A stretch of 64,000 nt of DNA from NCBI RefSeq assembly GCF_001969855.1, contig NZ_MRBL01000004.1, positions 1-64,000 of the forward strand. The letters are read 5' to 3'. Positions 41,728-50,276 of the stretch are shown piece by piece. How positions within the stretch are numbered: position 1 is the stretch's first letter; every line of letters begins with the position of its first letter. The notes beneath the pieces are model-generated. The model was not told the DNA's origin and did not search any database. It worked only from the letters and a program-made list of their open reading frames with translations. Source of the stretch: Bacillus haynesii. Lineage in GTDB: Bacteria > Bacillota > Bacilli > Bacillales > Bacillaceae. A program made the position numbers and the translations under genes.

Positions 41728-43104
41728 GTGCAGCAAAAAGAGATTGCAAGAGTTCTCTTGCCGCTCATTGGAGGCGCGGAGAATATCATCAGCATCAGCC
41801 ATTGTACGACAAGGCTGCGCTTCAATGTCAGGGATGAAGAAAAAATCGATATAGCTGCTATTGAAAAGATGGAGTCTGTGCAGGGGACTTTTTTCAGATA
41901 TGGTTTGTTCCAGATCATTTTCGGTACAGGTGTGGTCAATAAGATTTATAAGGAAATGATCCAATACAGCGATCCGGCTCCTTTTGAAGAAGCCCGTCGG
42001 GAGACGCAGCCAAACATGAACGTATTGACGCGATTTGCCAAAACGCTGTCAGACATCTTTGTTCCGATCATTCCTGCAATCGTTGCGAGCGGATTGCTTA
42101 TGGGTCTCATCGGTGTGCTTAAAGAATTCAGCCTCGGCGCCTATGGCGGCCCGCTGATGAAAATGCTCGACATTTTTTCAAGCTCAGCGTTTGTGATTTT
42201 GCCTGTGCTGATCGGGTTCAGTGCAGCTAAACAGTTTGGAGCCAATCCGTTTTTAGGCGCTGTTATCGGCGGAATTCTGACCCATCCCGATTTGCTCGAT
42301 CCTTCATTGCTCGGCAGCCAAAAGCCGGAATCCGTCGAAGTATTCGGCCTTGAAGTTCCTTTGATCGGATACCAGGGGACAGTCATTCCGATTCTCTTAT
42401 CCGTCTACATAATGAGCAAAATCGAAAAATTCTTGAAAAGAATCGTCCCCCGTTCTTTAGATTTGATCGTTGCCCCGTTTATTACAGTCATGGCATCCGG
42501 GTTTGCCGCGCTGTTTATCATGGGGCCGCTCTCACTGATGATCGCCCATTTCGTAAGCGACTGTCTCGGGTTTGTTTATCATTTTGCGGGGGCGTGCGCC
42601 GGATTTTTATTTGGCGGGCTTTACGCCTTACTCGTTTTGAGCGGCCTGCACCACAGTTTTTATGTGATTGAAGCGTCGCTGCTCGCAGATCCTGAATACG
42701 GGGTCAATTTTCTGCTTCCAATATGGTCGATGGCCAATGTCGCGCAGGGAGGAGCGGGACTCGCCGTGTTTTTGAAAACAAAGAATGCCGGCATCAGAAA
42801 GATTGCGATTCCGGCTTCTCTCACCGCCTTTTTGGGAATCGTCGAACCTGTCATGTTTGGCGTCAACCTGAAACTCGCCAGGCCGTTTATCGGCGCATCG
42901 ATCGGAGGCGCCCTCGGGGGTGCATACGCCGTCTTTACACACGTGGCGGCAAATTCTTACGGATTGTCCGGCATCCCGATGATTTCAATTATTCTCCCTC
43001 TTGGCACCGCCAATCTCATTCATTATTTAATCGCTTTTGCGATTGCGGTGATTTCAGCATTCATTGCGACTTTGTGTCTTGGCTTTAAAGATGAAAAAGA
43101 ATAA
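41728..43104 (+). CDS. sacX: Sucrose-type PTS EIIBC component SacX (regulatory permease)
   Basis: 458 residues: EIIB (1–90) with the phosphorylation cysteine in SHCTTRLRFNV (about C26), then EIIC with about ten membrane segments and the substrate-site GLHHSFYVIEASLL and FLGIVEPVMFGVNL. No EIIA domain. Length and pairing with the next gene match B. subtilis SacX (459 residues), which senses sucrose and inhibits SacY by phosphorylation, more than the catabolic SacP, whose partner would be SacA. GTG start with GGAGGAGG upstream. Confidence 0.88.
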   Translation: MQQKEIARVLLPLIGGAENIISISHCTTRLRFNVRDEEKIDIAAIEKMESVQGTFFRYGLFQIIFGTGVVNKIYKEMIQYSDPAPFEEARRETQPNMNVLTRFAKTLSDIFVPIIPAIVASGLLMGLIGVLKEFSLGAYGGPLMKMLDIFSSSAFVILPVLIGFSAAKQFGANPFLGAVIGGILTHPDLLDPSLLGSQKPESVEVFGLEVPLIGYQGTVIPILLSVYIMSKIEKFLKRIVPRSLDLIVAPFITVMASGFAALFIMGPLSLMIAHFVSDCLGFVYHFAGACAGFLFGGLYALLVLSGLHHSFYVIEASLLADPEYGVNFLLPIWSMANVAQGGAGLAVFLKTKNAGIRKIAIPASLTAFLGIVEPVMFGVNLKLARPFIGASIGGALGGAYAVFTHVAANSYGLSGIPMISIILPLGTANLIHYLIAFAIAVISAFIATLCLGFKDEKE

Positions 43105-43146
43105 TTCCGTTTTCATTCATTAAAACAGGATGAAAGGAAGGCAGCT

Positions 43147-43989
43147 ATGAAAGTAAAAAAAATCTTAAATAACAATGCGCTCGTCGTAAAGGATCGCGGC
43201 GAGGAAAAGATCGTATTAGGGTCCGGAATCGCATTTCAAAAAAAGAAGAATGATATTGTCGACAGATCTAAAATTGAAAAAGTATTCGTGATGAAAGATT
43301 CATCAGAATACCGCCAATTCGAGGAGATCTTAAAAACGTTGCCGGAAGATCATATTCAGGTAGCGGAGGATATTATTTCTCATGCGGAAAAAGAGCTCGG
43401 GATCAAAATCAATGAGCGAATCCATGTCGCCTTTTCAGATCATTTATCATTCGCGATAGAACGGTTAAGCAAGGGAATGGTCATTAAAAATCCGCTGCTT
43501 CAAGAAGTCAAAGTCCTCTACACGAAAGAATTTCAAATCGGCCGCTGGGCAAAGGCCCTCATTAAAGAAAAGCTGAAGATCGATATTCCGGAGGATGAAG
43601 TCGCCAATATTGCGCTGCATATCCACACAGCCAAAACAAACGCGGGAGATATGACAAAAACGCTCGATCTCACAACGATGATCAAGGATATTATCGAGAT
43701 CATCGAAAATAAACTCAACATTAAAATAAAAGATGAGACGATTTCGTATGAGCGGCTTGTCAACCATCTCCGTTTCGCCATTCAGCATATCGAGTCGGGA
43801 GAGACATTTTACGAAATGGACAGTGAGATGATCAGCCTCATTAAAAAGAAGTTTGGACAAGCGTTTATGTGCGCAGAAGAAATCGGGGCATTTGTGAAGC
43901 GGGAGTATGGCTTTGAATTTCCGGAAAAAGAGCTGTGCTACATTACCATGCATATTCAGAGATTTTATCAGCGGTCTGCTGTCGTGTAA
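43147..43989 (+). CDS. sacY: Transcriptional antiterminator SacY (BglG family)
   Basis: 280 residues, equal to B. subtilis SacY. The N-terminal RNA-binding CAT domain ([28 protein letters not shown]) is followed by two PTS regulation domains. Their phosphorylatable histidines are visible in [15 protein letters not shown] and [10 protein letters not shown] (PRD1) and in [11 protein letters not shown] and [10 protein letters not shown] (PRD2). SacY binds RAT RNA at sacB and its own operon. It lies 42 bases after sacX and ends before a strong terminator. Confidence 0.94.
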   Translation: MKVKKILNNNALVVKDRGEEKIVLGSGIAFQKKKNDIVDRSKIEKVFVMKDSSEYRQFEEILKTLPEDHIQVAEDIISHAEKELGIKINERIHVAFSDHLSFAIERLSKGMVIKNPLLQEVKVLYTKEFQIGRWAKALIKEKLKIDIPEDEVANIALHIHTAKTNAGDMTKTLDLTTMIKDIIEIIENKLNIKIKDETISYERLVNHLRFAIQHIESGETFYEMDSEMISLIKKKFGQAFMCAEEIGAFVKREYGFEFPEKELCYITMHIQRFYQRSAVV

Positions 43990-44008
43990 AGAATGCCTGC
44001 GTTTAAGA

Positions 44009-44042
44009 CAAAACGGAGCCCTGTTATCGGGCTCCGTTTTTG
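44009..44042 (+). terminator. Bidirectional terminator between sacY and ybcF
   Basis: AAAACGGAGCCC pairs with GGGCTCCGTTTT around a short loop, between convergent genes. Confidence 0.92.
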
Positions 44043-44530
44043 TTTAAGGCTTCAATTTCCGTTAAAACTGAATTTTCGATTAGAAATCCTTTCACTTTGA
44101 CGTGCAAAGGGATTAACGGGTGCCGGCGGATGGCCGCGACGCTTTGTTGTACGCCTTCGGCCACGTTTTCGCTCGGTGACAGCCATTCATCAATGCTGCT
44201 CTGCGTAAATTCCGGACTGCAGTTTTGGAAAAGGTACTCTAAAGTTTGCATTCTATCGCTTAAATCTTTGTCTCTATTTAAAAGGTCAGACATATCTTCA
44301 TCTGCCGTTTGTTCGTATTTATCGCGGACAATCCAGATTTCTTCCGCTTTGTTCCGGTGGACAAGGGTGATGATATCCCTCATCAAATCACCGTAGGGCT
44401 GTGAAATATCAGGGAAGACGCTTTTTAAAACGAGGGTATCCTCCGGCTGAATATTTGCTGCCCGGCAAATGGTCTGTTCAAGCTGTTTCTCCATTCCGAT
44501 AATCATCAGTATTTTTTTATTTTCTTCCAT
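44024..44530 (-). CDS. ybcF: Beta-carbonic-anhydrase-like protein YbcF
   Basis: 168 residues. The fold hints (ILMIIGMEKQLE near the start, a middle KAEEIWIVRDKYEQ and a C-terminal PLHVKVKGFLIENSVLTEI) resemble the small YbcF proteins annotated as beta-carbonic-anhydrase-like in Bacillus. The canonical zinc ligands (CxDSR and HxxC) are not evident, so catalytic activity is doubtful. It follows dabA after 11 bases behind GAGGTG and likely accompanies bicarbonate accumulation. Confidence 0.72.
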   Translation of the reverse strand: MEENKKILMIIGMEKQLEQTICRAANIQPEDTLVLKSVFPDISQPYGDLMRDIITLVHRNKAEEIWIVRDKYEQTADEDMSDLLNRDKDLSDRMQTLEYLFQNCSPEFTQSSIDEWLSPSENVAEGVQQSVAAIRRHPLIPLHVKVKGFLIENSVLTEIEALNKNGAR

Positions 44531-44541
44531 GACATTTCACC

Positions 44542-47163
44542 TCATTCATTTATCGTGTTTGTCCAGTTCTTCCATTTTCCCTCCGGATTAATAGATGCCA
44601 GATGAATCCATCCGTTGTCCGCCTTTTGCCGGAAGCTGTGATCGCGGTCAAGGAGCCGCTCGATCTCATCATCCGGCGCTTCAATCACGATCAGCAGCCT
44701 GAGAGGCGCATGATAGATTTCGTCATCTGACCGCATGACGGACTGCCACGGGAGACCGCTCAAAAGATCGCTTGCATTTCCTTGCATGACCCCGAGGCCG
44801 GAAGTGACGGTTTGAGTTGCTTTATTTCCGCTTCCATAATAATGCGGTGCAACGGTTGACGCGTAATACTGCAGATTGATCCATTGGGCCACTGTTCCAG
44901 GCCCTGAAATGATGCCGCTAAGGATGGAGCCGTCTTCATCATTCCGCCAGTCATAGCTGTGCAGAAAAGCCCTTCCCTCAAGGTCGGCTCCCCGTGTAAG
45001 CCGGCGTGTGCCGATGATGAATGAAGCATTTCGGGCCAGCCCCCATTCGGGACGGATTTCGCTCCAATCTTCGGCGAAGCGCTCAACTTCATTCCGCGGA
45101 TTTTGATAGCCGAGCTGCGGCAGTTCTTCTAAGCGTTCGGCTCCCACAGTACGGCTGACATCGGGGAGCGCCGAGTTGATGCGGTCAAACGCTTGTTGAG
45201 CTTTAGCCGAAAGCTCAGGTACATAGAGCCACTGCAGTTCATCCAATGTTGTAATATGCTCTGCGGCAGCAAATACCGTATCATCCGGAATGAAAATGCC
45301 GTCGGAGCGAAGCCTCTCTCTGACGCTTGGAAGGTTGCATAAAGCGGCTAGGACGCGTGCGTTGAAAGCGCCAGATGCGCCTCCGCAGGCGCCGCAGTCC
45401 AGTGCCGATGCATAAGGATTATTCGTGCTTCTGCTGCCGTGCCCGCAAATGACAACCAGCGGAGCGAACCGGTCTGTGATCCCCATCATCTTTAATGCCT
45501 GTCTGGCATAGGCGGCTTTTTCTTCTTCCGTAAATCCGACCGGAATGCCGGCTTCAGATGTTTCCATGCGATCAAGCGAGAGCTTTGCCTGGGGCTTCTT
45601 CAGCCATGTTTTACGCGCATTCCGGAAAGCTTGCCCGGCTGCGCGGGGGACCAGGCTGCGCGCTGCCATTTGCAGGCTCAGCCAAGGCCCGCTCACTTCG
45701 GGAAGCAGCATACCCGCCAATAGATTCTGTTTCATCGTTTTAAAGGCGGAGCTAAGCGAAGCTGCCGCTTTTTTATGTTCTTGATACGATTTAAAACTTG
45801 ATTCTTCGGCCGTTTCTTGTACTCGATGCTGCGGTTTAAGGATGACCGGCAGAGAGCTGTGGCTGTGCTTAGTGCCAAGTTCGCACGTTTCGATTGCCAG
45901 GTTGAAAAAGCCCGCCGTTCCATACGTTTCAAAAGGGCCTGACTTTTCCAACGCCCGGCGGAACGGCTCTGAACGGACATCAATACAAAATGCGAGCTGG
46001 GCCAGCACCGGTTCACTTTTGGCGGCAGCGGCAGGTCTGTTTGCCGTGACGAGCTTCCTTACTTCAGCGGCATATGTTTGTTCCCACGCTTCCAGCCAGA
46101 TACGCCTGCGCGTTAGATCATCAAAGCGGCGGGCGAGTGATAATCTCGCTTTTTGCTCTGCTGCTGAAAGTTCGAGCCATTCCTCAGGCGTAAGACCGCC
46201 CCAATGCAGCCAGGCCGCAACCAAAGGAACGACCTGCATCTCTTTTTCAGGTTTTGGCTTAGACAGTGGCAAATAAGGTTCAATAAGCATCCATTCCATT
46301 GAAAGCCGGACAGCCAAATACTCGAGCAGCAGCCCTTCTTCGTCCTGCGATTGCTGGGAACGCCAAAGCATCATTCCGGCCCATCCCGGCAGAGAAAGCA
46401 AATGAGCTTCAAGGTACGCCTGAACGTCTCCATCAGAAATATCAAGCGCTCGAAGTGCTCTTTTCATCGCGTCCCGCGGCTCTTCCGGCCATCCATTCAG
46501 GCGTTGGCGTTCCGCGCGCGACAGAGCGGGATCATGTTCAACAAGCTGCCGCCATGCGCTGTAAAACCCTTTCTCACGATGCGGAAGCCGCCATGCCGAT
46601 TGTGATTCATCAAGGAACAGCTTGCACCATTTAATCACATGATGATCAAGGAGGTGAGCGGTTTGTTGTCCGGCAAAAACGCTAAGCGGTTTGATCAAGC
46701 GTGTTTGCCGATCATCGATTGTCCCGCGGACCGTTTGTTTGGCAAGCTTTTTAACTTGTCGGGAGCTCAAGAGCTGTTCAGGTATTTCGTCCAGCTTGAG
46801 CGCGGCTTTGCAAAATGCTTCCGCTGTTTCCATCTGCATGCCGGGCAGATGTGAATCGAGCCAATTGATCAGCTTTTTTTCAAGAATCGACTCATTGATT
46901 TCTCCCCGTTGTTTTGCGGAACGGAAAATGGAGGACTTTGGGTAGATATCAACATGAAGCTGCTGTTTAAGCTGCCGGGCCGTCTGTTCAAATGTTTGTT
47001 CTTCAAGGCCCATCCACGGATGACGAGCGGCAAAGGTTTCAATCGGCCAAAGCGGCGCGATGACCCGTGCTGCTGATTGAACCAACTCATCCATATTAAA
47101 GTCCGCAGTCTGATGTTCATAATTGAAGATCAATTGTTTAGACAATGTGGGTGCTGCTTTCAT
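44542..47163 (-). CDS. dabA: Inorganic carbon accumulation subunit DabA (YbcC, DUF2309)
   Basis: 873 residues of the DUF2309/UPF0753 family. The divergent beta-carbonic-anhydrase zinc site is present: Cys393 and Asp395 in FCIDVRSE, His575 in ICGHGSRS and Cys590 in ALDCGACGG. DabA pairs with the NuoL-like membrane protein DabB to hydrate CO2 to bicarbonate vectorially, driven by a cation gradient. In B. subtilis these are ybcC and ndhF/ybcD. AAGGAGG precedes the ATG, which overlaps the dabB stop by four bases. Peripheral on the cytoplasmic face. Confidence 0.95.
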   Translation of the reverse strand: MKAAPTLSKQLIFNYEHQTADFNMDELVQSAARVIAPLWPIETFAARHPWMGLEEQTFEQTARQLKQQLHVDIYPKSSIFRSAKQRGEINESILEKKLINWLDSHLPGMQMETAEAFCKAALKLDEIPEQLLSSRQVKKLAKQTVRGTIDDRQTRLIKPLSVFAGQQTAHLLDHHVIKWCKLFLDESQSAWRLPHREKGFYSAWRQLVEHDPALSRAERQRLNGWPEEPRDAMKRALRALDISDGDVQAYLEAHLLSLPGWAGMMLWRSQQSQDEEGLLLEYLAVRLSMEWMLIEPYLPLSKPKPEKEMQVVPLVAAWLHWGGLTPEEWLELSAAEQKARLSLARRFDDLTRRRIWLEAWEQTYAAEVRKLVTANRPAAAAKSEPVLAQLAFCIDVRSEPFRRALEKSGPFETYGTAGFFNLAIETCELGTKHSHSSLPVILKPQHRVQETAEESSFKSYQEHKKAAASLSSAFKTMKQNLLAGMLLPEVSGPWLSLQMAARSLVPRAAGQAFRNARKTWLKKPQAKLSLDRMETSEAGIPVGFTEEEKAAYARQALKMMGITDRFAPLVVICGHGSRSTNNPYASALDCGACGGASGAFNARVLAALCNLPSVRERLRSDGIFIPDDTVFAAAEHITTLDELQWLYVPELSAKAQQAFDRINSALPDVSRTVGAERLEELPQLGYQNPRNEVERFAEDWSEIRPEWGLARNASFIIGTRRLTRGADLEGRAFLHSYDWRNDEDGSILSGIISGPGTVAQWINLQYYASTVAPHYYGSGNKATQTVTSGLGVMQGNASDLLSGLPWQSVMRSDDEIYHAPLRLLIVIEAPDDEIERLLDRDHSFRQKADNGWIHLASINPEGKWKNWTNTINE

Positions 47164-48692
47164 GATTGACGACCTCCTTGAGTAAGATATTGGTCAAGAT
47201 AATTCGGCCGTTCTTCGACCGATTCGAAATGAGGCTCACCCGTTTTTACAAGACGCAGATAAAGTGCCCCGGACCATGCAAAGCGCTGCCGAACGATCAA
47301 GGCGCCGGCCGCACTGCCGGCTAACAAAACGACTGCCGTCAAAACGACCGCAATTGCAGGCGGCTGCGCCCCCTGTACAACAGCATCCTTCAGGAGCCCG
47401 TGTAAAACGGAATGAATGATGGCAAACGCGAGTGAAGCCCCCGTTAAAATGAACAGACCGGCAATTCGTGTGACGCGCCCGTAATTGGCTGTGACAAGCT
47501 GCCTCCAAGCAATGAACAGTGCCCAGCCTAAAACAAGGGCGCTGATCAATTGATAGCCATCGTCCGCAGCTGAGGCCCAGATTCCGATGACGAGAGCAAG
47601 AGCAAAGACGCCGCCTATCATGTTCCAAAAAAGAGCCGGTTTGCCCGGTTTAGATGCGAACGATTCATAACGGCGCACCGCTGATCCGGCTTGCAGGAAA
47701 AGGGCGGCTTTGAACAGGCCATGCAAAATGAGATGAATAACAGCCGCAATATAGGCCCCTAATGCGCATTGGACGAGCATAAAACCCATCTGCGCGACCG
47801 TTGAAGCTGCGAGCTGCCGCTTGTAGTCCGTTTGGACGATCATCATGCCCATTCCGAGCAAGACGGAAAGGACGGCGGGAACTAGCAGAATAAGCTGCAG
47901 CCCGTCACCGCTGAACATCGGTGCGAAACGGGTCAGCATGACGCCGCCTACATTTACGAGTCCGGCGTGCATGACCGCGGAAACGGGAGTCGGGGCGATT
48001 GCAGAATCGAGCAGCCAGCGATGAAACGGCCACTGTGCCGCAGGAATCATCACCGTTAAAATGATAAGGAGGCCGATCCCGGTTTTCTCCCATGAGCTGA
48101 GCTGTACAAGGCTATCTTCCGCTATGGCGGAAGATAGCTGCCAGTGCCCCGTCGCGAGAGACAGCCAAAGAGCTGCTGCTGCTATCGCCAGCCAGCTGAG
48201 CGCAAAGATCCGGCCCGCATACAAAGCGGCATTTTTCGCCGCCTGCCACGCGCTGTTTAAGCCGATTAGCGCAGTCAAGCCGAGCAGCGTGATCCCCCAG
48301 CATAAAAGAAGCCAGCGAAGATCATCGTTCAGCCAGGCGCATGAAGCTCCTCCTGTCGTCAGCGTCAGCAACACAAAAAATTTACGGTAGGAGCGGTCGC
48401 CGAATAAATACCGGACAGAGTAGCGCTGGACGATGAAGCCGATGGTCAAGACAAACAAGGCGATCAGCCAAGCCAGCGAATCCAAGCGCCAAGGAGCTCC
48501 AGCCTGCCCGGGATTTGCCGTTATCAATGCTGCCAGCGCGGCAAGCGGCGGCAGGGCGATGATCTTGGCGTGAATCCGTACATATGTCAATGGAACCTTT
48601 CGATTCAGGACGAGCAGTGCGCTGATCAAACAAAGCGCAAGCGACGCGAAAAATATTTTCAGCCAAAATAAAGAATCTAGCAGATCAAACAT
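47160..48692 (-). CDS. dabB: Inorganic carbon accumulation subunit DabB (NuoL/NdhF-like, YbcD)
   Basis: 510 residues, hydrophobic throughout, with the proton-translocating antiporter-like domain of NuoL/MrpA: PFHRWLLDSAIAPTPVSAVMHAGLVNVGG, SSWEKTGIGLLIILTVMIPAAQ, and the lysine/histidine helix QTDYKRQLAASTVAQMGFM. It is the membrane partner of DabA and supplies cation flux. ATG 48692 has GGAGGG eight bases upstream; the frame extends 12 codons further without support. Often misannotated as NADH dehydrogenase subunit 5, but no complex I genes surround it. Confidence 0.93.
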   Translation of the reverse strand: MFDLLDSLFWLKIFFASLALCLISALLVLNRKVPLTYVRIHAKIIALPPLAALAALITANPGQAGAPWRLDSLAWLIALFVLTIGFIVQRYSVRYLFGDRSYRKFFVLLTLTTGGASCAWLNDDLRWLLLCWGITLLGLTALIGLNSAWQAAKNAALYAGRIFALSWLAIAAAALWLSLATGHWQLSSAIAEDSLVQLSSWEKTGIGLLIILTVMIPAAQWPFHRWLLDSAIAPTPVSAVMHAGLVNVGGVMLTRFAPMFSGDGLQLILLVPAVLSVLLGMGMMIVQTDYKRQLAASTVAQMGFMLVQCALGAYIAAVIHLILHGLFKAALFLQAGSAVRRYESFASKPGKPALFWNMIGGVFALALVIGIWASAADDGYQLISALVLGWALFIAWRQLVTANYGRVTRIAGLFILTGASLAFAIIHSVLHGLLKDAVVQGAQPPAIAVVLTAVVLLAGSAAGALIVRQRFAWSGALYLRLVKTGEPHFESVEERPNYLDQYLTQGGRQS

Positions 48693-48763
48693 CCGGCATC
48701 CCTCCGTCGGGATGATGGAAAAGAACACATTGTTTCATGTCTTGCCTTCCTTTCTGAAAACGT

Positions 48764-48826
48764 AAAAAAAGCCGGTATATTCAGGATTGGCCCATTTCAG
48801 CCAATCTTTCTGAATGATACCGGCTT
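48764..48826 (-). terminator. Long-stem terminator between ybcI and dabB
   Basis: Read on the minus strand, AGCCGGTAT, ATTCAG and GATTGGC pair in order with GCCAATC, CTGAAT and ATACCGGCT, then seven T follow. It separates ybcI from the dab operon, but partial read-through is possible because only about 70 bases remain for a dabB promoter. Confidence 0.85.
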
Positions 48827-48868
48827 ATCTTTAACTCATGTTCATGCTTTAAAGATCTTCCGTTTTTT

Positions 48869-49243
48869 CTATGACAATTTTTTTTGCAGGTCGTTTGCCA
48901 ATTTAAACACCATGATCCGCTCGCCTGTGCGCGTGCTGATATCCGTGTGAAAGCTGATCGTCTCTTCACCGGTCAGCTCCTTCATTATGCGGCTCAGTTG
49001 TTCTATACCCGATTCCACCAAACCGGAGCGGGTTCTTTTAATTGACAGCAGGCCTTCTTTTGTACTGCAAAGTTCGTATTCGGCGGGCGTCAAAATACCG
49101 TTCAGGGAAATGATGACCATATTTCTGAGAATATCTGTTTTAACAGACACGGACCCGCGGCCTAAATAGTCTTTTTCCCATTGGGTTAAGGTTTTGCTGA
49201 TCTCCGCCTCCAAAGACCCCTTCGTCACTTTCTGTTTTTCCAA
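48869..49243 (-). CDS. ybcI: DUF2294 protein YbcI
   Basis: 124 residues. The core LTQWEKDYLGRGSVSVKTDILRNMVIISLNGILTPAEYEL and SFHTDISTRTGERIMVFKL match the DUF2294 family including B. subtilis YbcI, which is linked to the ybc (dab) genes there as well. The TTG at 49243 is chosen because AGGAGG lies eight bases upstream; a GTG at 49288 falls in the loop of an upstream hairpin. Function unknown; a role in carbon or sodium handling is inferred from the neighbours only. Confidence 0.8.
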   Translation of the reverse strand: MEKQKVTKGSLEAEISKTLTQWEKDYLGRGSVSVKTDILRNMVIISLNGILTPAEYELCSTKEGLLSIKRTRSGLVESGIEQLSRIMKELTGEETISFHTDISTRTGERIMVFKLANDLQKKLS

Positions 49244-49262
49244 TGTTATATCCTCCTGAAAA

Positions 49263-49315
49263 ACGGTATATTTCTTTTCCTTATACACGAAGATAGGGAA
49301 AATGAAATATACCGT
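49263..49315 (-). promoter_or_regulatory. Perfect 12-bp inverted repeat / leader hairpin of ybcI
   Basis: ACGGTATATTTC (49263–49274) and GAAATATACCGT (49304–49315) are perfect inverted copies. With one bulged base the stem extends six more pairs (TTTTCC/GGAAAA), leaving a 16-base loop. It ends five bases before the ybcI Shine-Dalgarno on the transcript strand. It could be an RNA switch or a DNA operator. Confidence 0.6.
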
Positions 49316-49493
49316 CCTATCAAAATGTTAATGTCATGCGTGGTAAAGATTGCTTTTTCACGCGACCATAATGGGATTATAGCCGAATGCTAAAGCTCTT
49401 TTGCATGAGATTACAATTATTGATTTTACGGAATTACTTTTTAAATATCATATCTTTTAAGATTTATGATGTCAATACCGTTCTTTTATTGGA

Positions 49494-49532
49494 TAAAAAA
49501 GAGGAATGCCGTCTTAGCAGACGAGCATTCCC
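49494..49532 (-). terminator. Intrinsic terminator of the DJ-1-like gene
   Basis: GGAATGC...GCATTCC stem with an inner GTC/GAC pairing, followed on the minus strand by a T run. It overlaps the stop codon. Confidence 0.8.
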
Positions 49533-50065
49533 TTGGCAACTGCATCGGCTTTTTCTTTGCCGTTCAGCAATTCGGCAAGCTTGAGGGCAAATGGAATCGT
49601 GGTCGCCGGGCCTCTGGAAGTAATGATGTTTCCATCCACGACAACATTTTCATTTGCAGTGACATCCGCTCCTGTCAAATGTTCTTCAACTCCCGGATAG
49701 CAGGTCGCTTTTTTTCCGCTGACAAGCCCCGTTTTTCCGAGCGTCATCGTTGCGGCGCAAATGGCGGCGACATATTTTCCTGCATTCGCCGTTTCTGTCA
49801 GTGTCTTATGCAAAGCTTGATGTTCCAGCATTTTTTTGCTGCCTACATTTCCGCCCGGAAGAATCAGCATATCCGCTTCCTGAACATCTGCATCCTCAAA
49901 CATGACGTCTGCCTCGATGACAATGTCATGCCCGCCTTTCACGCTGCGCGATGGATCAAGCGAGACGGTGACGGTCTCGACTTCAGCCCTTCGTAAAATA
50001 TCAATCGTTGCGATCGCTTCAATTTCTTCAAATCCGTCGATTAAAAAAACATACGCTTTCTTCAT
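49514..50065 (-). CDS. DJ-1/YajL-type PfpI-family protein
   Basis: 183 residues. KKAYVFLIDGFEEIEAIATIDILRRAEVE carries the acidic residue that hydrogen-bonds the nucleophile, and VAAICAATMTLGK contains the conserved oxidisable cysteine (about C103). This is the DJ-1/ThiJ/YajL subgroup, different from YfkM. Members act as redox-sensing chaperones or glyoxalase/deglycase-like enzymes; the activity here is open. It is divergent from acoA, with the acetoin regulatory region between them; any functional link is unproven. Confidence 0.88.
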   Translation of the reverse strand: MKKAYVFLIDGFEEIEAIATIDILRRAEVETVTVSLDPSRSVKGGHDIVIEADVMFEDADVQEADMLILPGGNVGSKKMLEHQALHKTLTETANAGKYVAAICAATMTLGKTGLVSGKKATCYPGVEEHLTGADVTANENVVVDGNIITSRGPATTIPFALKLAELLNGKEKADAVAKGMLVC

Positions 50066-50143
50066 GAAAAAAACCTCCTTCGTCTCTACCGTTCATTCTA
50101 ACTGCGGCAAAGACATTTCCGCAACTGACGAAGTAGACAAATT

Positions 50144-50167
50144 GAGACACCTGTCTCGTTTTGTCTC
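50144..50167 (+). promoter_or_regulatory. Candidate AcoR enhancer sites
   Basis: GAGACA-CC-TGTCTC (50144–50157) is a perfect dyad, and a further TGTCTC follows at 50162–50167. They lie about 55–80 bases upstream of the sigma-54 promoter, the usual distance for an enhancer-binding protein. Confidence 0.6.
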
Positions 50168-50220
50168 TTGTTCTGGAAGGATGTCCGCCTGAAAAGAGCT
50201 TCATGTTCACGTCGGAGAGC

Positions 50221-50236
50221 TGGCACGATTTTTGCA
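50221..50236 (+). promoter_or_regulatory. Sigma-54 (SigL) -24/-12 promoter of acoABCL
   Basis: TGGCAC-N5-TTGCA matches the sigma-54 consensus, with GG and GC at the required spacing, 40 bases before acoA. Confidence 0.9.
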
Positions 50237-50276
50237 TCATAACGTGTGAGTAAAAAAAGACAGGAGGTTTTTTCAA

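Noticed and set aside
47160-48692. NADH dehydrogenase subunit 5
   Set aside because: The protein is NuoL-like, but it is coupled to DabA and no other complex I genes are present; DabB is the better call.
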